NCBI GenBank assembly: GCA_035926095.1 | Contig: JAVRQT010000014.1 | Coordinates: 620,001 to 684,000 of the forward strand | Direction: 5' to 3' | DNA from: Elasticomyces elasticus | Lineage: Eukaryota > Ascomycota > Dothideomycetes > Mycosphaerellales > Teratosphaeriaceae | Length of the DNA stretch: 64,000 nt | Part shown: piece by piece, positions 53,452 through 63,080 of the stretch | Position numbering within the stretch: the first letter of the stretch is position 1 | How the letters are laid out: every line of letters starts with the position of its first letter | Notes under the pieces: model-generated | The model's input: the letters and a program-made list of their open reading frames with translations, nothing else | What the model was told of the DNA's origin: nothing | The model's database searches: none | Translations under genes and position numbers: made by a program

Positions 53452-56355
53452 TCACCCTCGCTTCGGGTACTCGCCCGGCACATGCAACGCGCTGATGCTA
53501 ATATTCGTGTCATGCCGCACAATCGTCGGAAAGCGGCCAGTCTCCTTTGCGCCTTTGCTCTCCAGCCCACCCAGTCCACCAGATTCAGAACTGGTACTGG
53601 GCTCAGCTGAAGCCACGCCTCCGTAAGTCGTACTGGGCAATGTCTGGAGTGACGAGTCCTGTTCGCGAACATCCTCACTCTGCTGCGGCATACTCGGCAT
53701 AGCAATCGGCGGAGCCTGCTCGGGAGCCTCTCCTCGCTGCGCAGCGACGTCGCGCTGGTTACGCCAGTACTCTGCGCCCATCAAGCCAGCGCCAGCACCG
53801 ACCGCCGCTCCTGCTGCAGGCGCCATCCAATCGCCATATACACTGTTCGTCCGTGGCAGCGGACCAGGCTGGGCCGCTGCGCTACCGTCTAAAAAAGGCT
53901 GCTGTTGCTGGAGAGGGCTCTGTTCCTGGAGCGGTGCTCGTTGCTGGTTTGGCATCTGCTGCTGAGGAGCTTGTTGCTGGAACGGCATCTGCTGCTGGAT
54001 CGGTGCTTGCTGCTGGTATGGAGCCTGCTGCTGGTACGGAGCCTGCTGCTGATATGGAGCCTGCTGCTGGTACGGAGCCTGCTGCTGCGCCATGGGCTGT
54101 TGATACTGGGGCTGCGTGGGGTAGCCGTAGACCGGAGTTTGCGCAGATATAGGCGAGACATCCCTCTCCTGCTGCTGCGGCATCGGCGCATCATACTGAT
54201 CTCGATAGCCATACTGCGCCGCGCCACGATCAGGCAACTGCTGCTGGACCGGTGCAGGCGTCTTATCATAGTAGCTATAGTCCGCCGTCTCCGGTCCAGG
54301 ATCGTACTCCGAAATGGTTCGAGTATCAGCCGCCACACCATCCAGCTTATACGGATTCTTTCCACTTCGCTCGTACTCGCGCTGAGCAGATCCCGGCAGA
54401 ATCGCAGCAGCTGGAACGACTTCAGCATCCGAGCTTTCGCTTGACGGGCTCAAAGGTGGGTTGTTCCTGGGCACTTGCAGATCAGATGGGAATCGTCCTC
54501 CTGTAACGAGGGTATCGATCAGTGTCCGAGGCAAAGCGTAAGGATGATAACAAGAAAGGGCAGCACTCACTCACCTGGTGCTGGGCGTTGTTGCCTGTTC
54601 TGCGATACCATATTCACCTCGGCCAAGCTCGCCGCATCAGCTTTGTAGGGTTCTGCGTCCGCTTCGTCGTCCTCAAAGCCATCGCTACTAACTGTGCCGC
54701 GCTCGCTCGTCCCACTCACGCTCTTAGCATGTTGGCGTACGAAAGCATTGCGGGCTTCGCCGCTCGACTCGGTAAGGACACGGATGTCCTCGTACCAAGC
54801 GACCATAGTGTCGTGTGTCTCAGCACGGAAGACCCAATTGTGACCTGCATGCCCTCGACCACTTTGCTTGCCTTTCAGCATGAACTTGTTGCTCGAAGAT
54901 CCCACTTCGGACTTGGAGCCCAGCTTTTGATCAAGAAGGTACAGCGACATGACTGGCGGCTGCGTATAGATCTTGTCCGCGGATTTGAACTCGTGCAGGT
55001 GCGTTGGCGACAGCACGTACCAGCCCGGCGTGTAGGACTTGAGGTACTTGCTCTTGCGTTCAAGCATACCGGCACGGACTTCTGTGGCTGCTGGATGATG
55101 CTTGCCTGGGTACTCGATGTCTTCGATGCGGCGCAGAGGCACGTTTGGATCCACGAAATGAGGATCGTTGACCACGAATTGAAGCCACTCCTGGTCTTTC
55201 GGCATGGAGATTGGACCACCACGCAGACCTTCGACAACATTGTACGCATCATCAGCTTCGCGTTTGAGGATGCCAGCAAGTGCATTGTAAGCCTTCTGGA
55301 TCTCGCCAACGACGATCGACTCCAGTTCACGACCAGAGCTTTCGAGATTGAGGTATGCCTACAAGCCGTTAGCTTTAGTTTACTAGCATTCTATCAGCAA
55401 TGCTCACCCGATGCAGATAGTTCTCCTCGTCCACTTGACGCTCGACCATCTTGTCAACGCCAAGCTTCACGACGAACGGATCGCTTTTGCCAGTCGCGCT
55501 GCCGTCTTCGTGATCCACATGCTGCAAAGCCTCCTGCAACTTCTCGACCTCGCGCTTTGTGCTCTCCTTCTCCTTATCAACACTGTTCTTGAAGTCACCG
55601 CTGAGACTTTTGATCTCCTTGATCTTCTGCCCGAGATCGCTGCGCAGACCGGTGAGCGCGGCAATCACATCGTTCTCGATGTCGCGCGATTTGTTCGCTT
55701 CAGCTACTGAGTGCTTGTGGTAGTCGTCCAAGATGCGCGTTGCATCGCCCACACCATTCTCGGTCATGAACACGGAAGGATGCGTTATGCCAGCTATGAC
55801 GCTTTGCACCTTGTGCACAGCTTTCGAGCGAGTGTCGTAAGAGCTCTGTATCTCGCGAAAGTACGCAATGAGCGACTTCAGTAGCTGTCGCCAGGCTTGG
55901 AACCTGTTCGCCAGCACCTCCGTAGGCGATCCTTGCGTCGGTATCGGCGTATGGAAGACGCTGTTGAAGTCCTTACCCTCGTGCGCGCCTCCGACGCCCT
56001 TTATACTGCCAGCAGCAGCCAGACTGCGCTTACTGCTGCTCCGCTTCAGGCTGCCTGTACGGCGCATACTCGCCTTCTTCTTCAGCGTATTGCTCCGTGT
56101 CGGCGCCTGAGCCGGTACAGCCGTAGACGCAGTCGAAGCCGATCGATTAATTCCGAAATCGCCATCGCCTGCTATTGATGAGCCGCCGCGCTGGCTCGCG
56201 TCGAAGTCGTCGTGGAAGGCGCCTTGTGGGTATTGCGCGGATTGTGCCAGTGGTGAAGATGTTGCAGCGGATGGGTTGGCGTGCGCAAAGTCTGATATGC
56301 CTGTGCCAGGTCCTCGTTCGTTGGGGTGAGGCACTGAGCCGTAGGGTGTCGACAT
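53452..56355 (-). CDS. Slm1/Slm2-like PH-domain protein
   Basis: Three exons on the minus strand, 55408-56355, 54575-55358 and 53452-54500, giving 926 residues. Layout: a low-complexity basic N-terminus to about 125; a long helical BAR-like region to about 400 (NRFQAWRQLLKSLIAYFREI, then AYLNLESSGRELESIVVGEI); a PH domain at about 413-515 (AGMLERKSKYLKSYTPGWYV, NWVFRAETHDTMVAWYEDI); and a disordered Pro/Gln-rich tail with a repeated APYQQQ unit. Yeast Slm1/2 bind PI(4,5)P2, sit at eisosomes and eisosome-adjacent membrane, and carry membrane-stretch signals to TORC2. It is convergent with the aquaglyceroporin, 130 bases apart. Confidence 0.88.
53885..54100 (-). repeat. Imperfect tandem repeat coding for Gln/Pro-rich units
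   Basis: Within the last exon of the Slm1-like gene an 18-base unit encoding APYQQQ is repeated about four times in a row, with diverged copies (APIQQQ, MPFQQQ) on the downstream side. Such arrays vary in copy number between strains. Confidence 0.7.
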
Positions 56356-56961
56356 GGTGAAAGCTCAGGCGCGGTGGCTGCTAGGCAGATATAGAGTCGC
56401 AGTTTCCTTGAAATGTAGTGGAAGAGAGTTTCGCAGCGGAATGCGGAGTTCAAGAATGCGCCTGTAGTAGTGACGAAGAAGATCTAGACAGCTTCGGATG
56501 CGCGGGTTTGAAAGTATAGCTTTTGCGGTGACGTACGTAATGCTCCGCGGACGACGACGAGCTTGCGTTGGCACAGTCGCAATGTGGAAGGGGCTGGGTG
56601 TACGATACGAATTGTTTGTGGCCTGATGACTGCGCGAGAAATCAATCGCACAACGCAGGCAGATTGGTCGCACAAGGAGATGAGCAAGATGTAGGTGACG
56701 TCGATGTGTGTGTAAACCGCGATGATTTGCATGCGAATGGCAGCTCCACTGCGGCCGCCAGTGGGATGGTTTGCAGCCAACCCGGTCGTCGATCACCCTG
56801 TCAGCAATCTATTTCATATGATAGTTCATAGACCTGTGCAGATAGCATGTGACTGCTGTTCAAACTGAGAAGCACGAGGCACAAGGCTAAGGCGTACAGT
56901 GTAACGTGAGACTCGATATAGAATGATGCTTCAGTCCAAACATACATTTATATCATCAACT
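56356..56961. other. Intergenic region, no gene seen
   Basis: 606 bases between the start of the Slm1-like gene and the 3' end of the frameshifted NmrA-like gene. Frames are short and unrecognised, and it presumably holds the Slm1-like promoter. Confidence 0.5.
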
Positions 56962-58012
56962 CTACTCAGTATTGGCGAAATCCTTCGTATCCAACCCATT
57001 GCCGATCGAAAATAGTTCCCTACTCTGGTCTCGCACAGTCTTAGGCTTCCTACCAAGCAGCATCTCCATCGTAGGATCCAGCCAAGCTGTCCCTCCCATT
57101 CTCATCTCATGATGCCAGGTCACCCAGTTCTGGAGAAACGGCAATTGCTCTACAGGCAAGATGCCTCTAGCGGTCTGGTACGCAATGACATCTGCATCAG
57201 GTAGGATCCTAACAGTGACCTTGCGGCCGGAGAACCGGGAGTAGAGCCTGACAATATCTGTGATCGAAAGAAGCTCAGAGCCGATCAGTGATACTGTCCG
57301 ACCGGCGTAGTTTGCCTATATTAATCAGCGTGATTCAATCTTCAGCGCGTGCAAGTAAGTCATACACAATCCGCAATAATCTTCGCGGTCGCTTCTCCCT
57401 GATCCTGTCGATTCGTCCAATGGTTCAACCCATCATCTGGTATAACGACCTCAAACGGCTCCAACGATCCATTAACATTCAAAAACCCAGCAAAGTTGTT
57501 CCACAAATGAGCATACGTTCCCATCCGGATAATCGTCCAAGTCAATCCAGAAGCCTTAAGATATTCCGTCGTCCGGAGGTGCGCCTGCATGACTCCCGCA
57601 AAGAGGTTCTGCCCTCCTGACCCCCGAAGGAAAGAGAGGTGTAAATGACATGGCGGATACCGACTGCTTTCGCGGCATCGATGGCGTTTTTGTGGAGTTG
57701 GAAACGTTCTTCCCCGACCGAAGGGAAAGAGACGAGAAAGAGGATCTCGGCGCCCTCGTAGGATCGGAGGAGACTGTCGGGGTTATTGAGGTCGCCGAAG
57801 CGGACTTCGATACCGGATGCTTTGATTTCTGGTGGTAGGGCGTTCTCGTTGTAGGCGGAAATGCGTAGGGATTTCACGGGGATCAAGTTCTGCGCTAGGA
57901 TGGTTTTGAGGGCTACACCTCCAAGCCCGCCAGATGTACCTGAGTGCGTGTCAGTATGTTTGAAGTGGCCTGTGCAGTACGTCGTGATCTTGCCCGTGAG
58001 AACGGTCGTCAT
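56962..58012 (-). pseudogene. NmrA-like NAD(P)-binding protein with one-base frameshift
   Basis: Exons on the minus strand: 57994-58012, 57366-57939 and 56962-57315. The first intron uses a GC donor (GCAAGA...CTCAG) and joins MTTVLTG to TSGGLGGVALK, the dinucleotide-binding glycine loop. The second exon reads well to HVIYTSLSFGG; the matching sequence then continues one base out of frame (GGQNLFAGVMQAHLRTTEYL). The break lies at a run of five C (five G on the coding strand) at 57621-57625, where a sixth would keep the frame; without the indel the product would be about 315 residues. The rest (WTIIRMGTYAHLWNNFAGF, YAGRTVSLIGSELLSI) is intact family sequence. The break is therefore either recent inactivation or a homopolymer sequencing error. 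NmrA-like proteins bind NAD(P) as redox sensors or reductases. Confidence 0.72.
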
Positions 58013-59158
58013 GTCTGTTACTGGTAGTGTTGGTATATCTGGCTGTTCTTGGTAGCGTGTTGTCTGAGAAGGACGTTGCGGGTGAGGTGTTAGTAAAACT
58101 GGAAGGCTAAAACGAACGCATGAATTTAAAGAAGCAGACGTATACTATGCCAAGCTGGAGATCGATAGGACGATACATATGCAGACGATGAGTGAGCATT
58201 ATTCATCCATATATCCCACGTATCTTGTCTATCGCCCAGCTGCTTCTCCGTTCCCTTGTGAAGCTTAGTGGGAGTCGACAGCCCCACGAGAGTGCCAGCT
58301 AGGTCCCAGCGAATAAACACCTCTGGACTAGAGCATTGATCCTCCCCAGCAGCCTTGCGTTATTCTGGCCACACCCTTACTGTTGAATCGCTTAACCGCG
58401 GCCCCCATCTTGTCAACCATGGGTCGAGGATCTGGGTTTGGCGGTGGAGGCTCCGGAAGTGATGAGAGCGGACGGATTCGATTCATGCACTTCTTGTCAT
58501 CTTTTACATAGAGAACAGATACACCGTCGCCAGTTGCTGGCACCGTTTGCGATAATTGGACGGCTTAATTGTCAACATTACCTTAACCGACAGCCTGTTG
58601 GTTGTACTCGCTGTCTCACATTCAGCTCGGGCATCCTGCTGCCGGGTCGCCATCGCGTCGAAGGCGCCACGTTTCAAGACCCCCAATGATCCTCCTCTTC
58701 TGCTCGCAGTGGAGGTCATCAACCATGATCCAATGGATAATTTGAGTCAGCGCGTAACGCGATGTACAAGCCCTGGTCGTGCCCCGGAATGTGTCGACTG
58801 CCTAGATTGGGAAAAAAGCGGAGCCGCAGGCTAGCTAGAAGGGGGAGCATGCCCGGACGACATTCCATCCTTCGACTCAGCAAAACAGTAGGGTACCGTG
58901 ACGCAAAGCCCACATTCGACTCCATCGGTCCCAGACTCACCTAATGCTCCGAGCTCAATCGGTGTAGGCGAAGATGGGATTCCCAGGGCATCCTCTGATT
59001 ACGAGATTGGGAAGCATAACACTCAAGAGCAGACACGAGGGCATATCTGCATGGTGTGGAACGGCCAAAAGGTGCTTGCTTGTCGTAGATCTCAACACAC
59101 CACTCAAAAAAATGTCAGCTGGATGGGAAGGCTGCTGATGCTAGCCTTGTGTTCAAGT
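58013..59158. other. Gene-poor region, no gene seen
   Basis: 1.15 kb upstream of the frameshifted gene. Several short frames on both strands lack family resemblance. No tandem repeat, terminal inverted repeat or RNA gene was noticed. Confidence 0.45.
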
Positions 59159-59334
59159 CAATGGGTGGTAGGGTTAGCAGATATTGAAACAGGTTTACTT
59201 TCACCCAGGCTACGGGTCATCTCTGTCGTAAGTCCACCGACATAACAAGCTAATCACGAGGCCGCAGCTAGTGGTCACTCGGCGCTCTCACGAAATGGCG
59301 TAGATTCAATTCCCACATCCATCTGTTTGCTTAT
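59159..59334 (-). mobile_element. Introner-like element copy outside any recognised gene
   Basis: About 176 bases matching the amidohydrolase intron along its whole length in the same (minus) orientation: TGCTAACCCTACCACCCATT at the 3' end, AGATGACCCGTAGCC and AGCTGCGGCCTC inside, and TAAGCAAACAGATGGATGT at the 5' end. The donor reads ATAAGC instead of GTAAGC, and the TAG acceptor position is not preserved, so it cannot splice as its relatives do. No coding exons were found on either side. Confidence 0.65.
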
Positions 59335-59779
59335 TTGTGGTGCCTTAGCTTGATGACTCCGATTGTCCCGCTGGCAAGTACCTTCTTGCACGCGCTAGTC
59401 AGCCTGCTGCTACGCTGATGCCGTAGAGGTATGCACACAGGGCCTTCAGATTAGTGATGTGTTGCCCTAGCCACTTGATTTCCAACGGAATGAACTTGGT
59501 CGGACATTGTGCTGGGTATAGCGACATCAATCCCCGAGTTTCTGTCGAGCTGACAATAGACATATTGCTAAGCTGTGACGGGTGTCAGTGGCATCTGATG
59601 CAGTCTGGCACTAGACGGTGGTATATGAGAGCCAGTGAAGCATGATGAGTTGAGTATTTAGAAACAGAACGAACAACCACAACACGCTGAGCATTGATTC
59701 AACTTCAGACCTTCACGACATCCATTCAACAGACCTTCACAATTACCTCGTTCGAAACTCCCAACGCAACACCATCTCA

Positions 59780-60817
59780 ATGGCAGGAAACACTGTTCTC
59801 ATCACTGGCGGCAACGGCCACGTCGGCTTCAAGGTCCTAGTCAAGTTGCTCGAAGCTGGGTACACCCTTCGCGCGGCAGTACGCAGCTCAGCCAAAGCAG
59901 ATGCAATCCTCGCCGCACCCTCTGTTCAGGCCCTCGACCCGAAGTCCAGGTTGAGCTTCGTCATTGTGCCTGACCTCCTTGCTCCCGGAGCATACGATGA
60001 AGCAGTCAAAGACGTCGACTACATAATCCATCTCGCCAGTCCGATCTTGTCCGGTTTCACCGAAGATCAATTCGAAACCCAGCTCATCCAACCTGCTGTC
60101 AAAGGAACGACTGGCATTCTCTACTCTGCCCTCTCGATCCTCAGCATCAAGCGAGTCGTCATTACGTCTTCGATTGTAGCACAGATGTCCTTCAGCGACA
60201 TCTTCATGGAAGAGACTGGCAAAGTTCTCAACGAGGCCTCTCGCATCAGCGACCCAACAGGACCTGTCGCCAATGAGTTCGAGGCCTACAGCAACTCCAA
60301 AGTCCGCGCACTCAACGCGACCGAGCAGTTCGTGACCAAAGAAAAGCCACATTTCAGCGTCGTCCACGTCCATCCATCGTTCGTCATTGGAGCCAACGGA
60401 CTGGCCACCACTGTTGATGGCGATCAGCACGGTACGAACAAGACTGCGCTTGGTCAGGTTTTGGGCTTCGATATGCCGTTCCCCGTTCCGAATGCGTCAG
60501 TCCACCTTGACGATGCGGCAGAGCTCCATGTCAAGGCACTCGACCCCAAGATCCCCAACGGGCAGAGCCTGGTCGGCAATTCGGGGGGCCGTGAGGGTAC
60601 GACCTGGGGTGATGCAATTGAGATTGTTAAGCGTCACTTCCCAAAGGCTGTCAAGAATGGTGTCTTACCCAACAGTGGCGTGACTTTGACCAAGAAAGTC
60701 GTTATTGATGTTTCGGAGACGGGGAAGTTGACTGGGATTAAGTTCAAGTCGTATGAAGAGCAGGTCTTGAGTGTTGTGGAGCAGTATCTTGATCTTATTG
60801 GGGCTGAGGCTGCTTGA
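59780..60817 (+). CDS. Extended short-chain dehydrogenase (dihydroflavonol/methylglyoxal reductase-like)
   Basis: Intronless, 345 residues. The cofactor loop TVLITGGNGHVGFKVLVKL is at residues 5-23, VDYIIHLASPI at about 79-89, VVITSSIVAQ (active-site Ser region) near 126-135, and the catalytic YSNSK at 170-174. HPSFVIGANG and SVHLDDAAELHVKAL complete the extended-SDR pattern of the yeast Gre2 and plant dihydroflavonol reductase group. Members reduce aldehydes and ketones with NADPH. Full length and intact. It sits among two NmrA-like genes and an N-acetyltransferase, which together look like a detoxification neighbourhood, but shared regulation is not shown. Confidence 0.88.
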   Translation: MAGNTVLITGGNGHVGFKVLVKLLEAGYTLRAAVRSSAKADAILAAPSVQALDPKSRLSFVIVPDLLAPGAYDEAVKDVDYIIHLASPILSGFTEDQFETQLIQPAVKGTTGILYSALSILSIKRVVITSSIVAQMSFSDIFMEETGKVLNEASRISDPTGPVANEFEAYSNSKVRALNATEQFVTKEKPHFSVVHVHPSFVIGANGLATTVDGDQHGTNKTALGQVLGFDMPFPVPNASVHLDDAAELHVKALDPKIPNGQSLVGNSGGREGTTWGDAIEIVKRHFPKAVKNGVLPNSGVTLTKKVVIDVSETGKLTGIKFKSYEEQVLSVVEQYLDLIGAEAA

Positions 60818-61865
60818 TCATCTGTAATCGACCTGAAGGGCAGTTCAGTACATCTAATATGTAAGGAGACAGAACAATGTACTCGAGAGCGTTCATACCG
60901 ACTCTGAGTATGACTGCTTCTTGAATACGAAACGCAGCTTGGATGTGAGATGTGTTGGCCGAGATGCCAGTGATTACCTTCTACCGATAGCTGACACCAC
61001 CTGAGCTACATCTACCTTAGTGAACCTCAACTGCTCTGTCGATGCCATTGATGAGGCGTCTGCGGGGAACGGGCCGAGGTGCGTAGCCGCGGTGGCGCGA
61101 ACTATAACACCACTACTGTGACGACAACCGGCAGAAGAAACCTGGCATGAATCATTGCATGATACATCAAGGTAGCCCGGACTCGACCAAAGCAACGCAC
61201 TTTCCACTGTGGCCATCATCTTCGTAGATGTTGCCGTGCGTGCTCCCTGTGATCCATACGCACAACTCCCAGGTCCCGAGCACGCTGCTCACTTTCTATG
61301 ACTGACTTGATGGATGGCTTGATTGTTGTAAGGGGACGCTAGAATCGTGACCACACGGCGACCGCGATGAGCATGATCGCACGAGAACATGCAATTTTGG
61401 TTGGAAAACTAAACACCGATAGCGGCGCAGACCCGGCAGTAGGTATCATCTTCGACAATCAGGTACCATCCCCCTCCCTCTCCATCAGCTAATGACGGTT
61501 ACACCTTTGCCCGAGCAGTCTGGCGAAGGCATCTACGTGACCAACAAGTCAATCACAAGATACCTGTCCAGTCCTCCCCTTCTACATACTCCCTAAAAGT
61601 TATCCAGTGATAATCTGGGTTAATGATCTATCTGGATTGTCAGCTAATATAAATATTTCATGACCAGATCTTGACATACGTCTTTGGCTTTCAAGATACC
61701 CTCTGCCTCGAGATAGTTGCCACCTTCTCCGACCATGGCAGTGAGCTCGGTCGTGGAAGCGGCATTTGCTCTTGGAAAGCCCGCTGCTTCGAGTCGAGCT
61801 TGGTATTCACTATTCGTGACCTGCTTGAATTCCGCCTTGACACCCGTTTCTAGAGTACGACCACA
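60818..61865. other. Intergenic region, no gene seen
   Basis: 1.05 kb between the SDR and the second NmrA-like gene, whose 3' ends face each other. The part around 61600-61670 is AT-richer than its surroundings. No supported frame or RNA gene was seen. Confidence 0.45.
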
Positions 61866-62764
61866 TTAGCATGGCCTGGCAGGCGTCACTGGACCGTACG
61901 AACTCTTCGACCAGATGTCAAGTCTTTCGGCATCTGTCTGATTTTCAGACACCAAAGCGATGCTCTTCCCATGAAACTTCTTCCCGCCCTCGATGATGGC
62001 CGCCACAACAACACCAAGGTCCTTGGGCGAGACTGTGGGAATGCCATAGTCCGTGTCAGAATACGGCATTGCCATGCGAAAGCTCCCATCGGTTTGCTGC
62101 TACAACGTCAGCTGTTGCTGGGTGACGACCGGGAGTTCATACCTTGACAGGCCCAAACACTGTCTGATACTTGAGCCAATTCTCATGATAGAAGCCCAAT
62201 ATCACGATGCTCATCTTTCTTGCTAGATTGGGGTACTGCGATCGAACCTTCTCCAACGTGACGGCTTTTGCGTTGTACGGTAAGTTTCCCTGGAACTTTC
62301 CTCCGTATAGCTTTCTTGCATCACTATTACCGGAATAGATGAATGTCTCCAAGCTGGCCTCTGCGGCTGCGACTTTGGCAATCAACACCCCTTGCGCTAC
62401 CTCGGTCTCGTAGGAGAGGGTGTCCCAATAATTGGTGTTGGCAAAAATGACGTGAGCTCCTGAGAATGCGGCTTGTAGTGAGGACTCATTGTCGTAGTCT
62501 GCTACTACGATTTCTGCACCAAGTTCTGCCAGGGCGCGGGCAGCGGGCTTCGATGTATCGCGATTGATGGCACGAACGTTATATCTTGCAGAGTGGTTGG
62601 CGAGAAGGTATTTGACGATCGGAGTGCCTTGGGATCCAGTTGCGGCGGTCACGACAATAAGCTTTTTCGCCGGCGCTACAGTTAAGTTCCTGTCAACATG
62701 GAAACAGATATGACGAGCAAAGAAGGGATGACGGACTTGTTTCGTTGACGACGCTGGTAGACAT
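61866..62764 (-). CDS. NmrA-like NAD(P)-binding protein
   Basis: Three exons on the minus strand: 62737-62764, 62143-62675 and 61866-62099, giving 264 residues. The 28-base first exon (MSTSVVNET) is joined through a 61-base intron ending TAACTGTAG so that the frame becomes TPAKKLIVVTAATGSQG, the cofactor loop at the usual place near the N-terminus. The second intron is only 43 bases. Further marks are LAELGAEIVVADYDNESSLQ, AHVIFANTNYWDTL, TFIYSGNSDARKLYGG and YGIPTVSPKDLGVVVAAIIE. The canonical catalytic Tyr of SDRs is not conserved, as in other NmrA relatives, which sense NAD(P) or act as reductases. It is divergent from the N-acetyltransferase over 316 bases. Confidence 0.8.
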
Positions 62765-63080
62765 GGTGTGTGGGGTTCGATGATCAATGGGAGACGAGAC
62801 GAGACGAGACGTGAAGAATGACTGGTGAATCCAGCGCGAGGCTCCTGTATCAAGTACACTCGTCCTTCGCTATAATTGGCATTGGTCAATTCTCCGGTGT
62901 CCACTTGGGTGCGCATGCATATGGATGCAGCATAGGGCGTCGGAGTTAAGACCAAATGTTGAGTAAACATTGAGATGCTTACAACCTGCATGAATCACCA
63001 AGGAAAACGGGTGGTGGTTCGCTTGACATATTCGATCGTCTTTTCGACAACCGACGATCACGAAAGCGCATCTCACAGCC
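62765..63080. promoter_or_regulatory. Shared upstream region of NmrA-like and N-acetyltransferase genes
   Basis: 316 bases between divergent starts, so both promoters lie here. Near 62793 there is a short GAGAC repeat of about three to four units. No named factor site was recognised. Confidence 0.4.

Noticed and set aside
53905..54444. 179-codon Leu/Arg-rich plus-strand frame opposite the Slm1-like tail
   Set aside because: Mirror of the CAG-rich repeat; no independent support.
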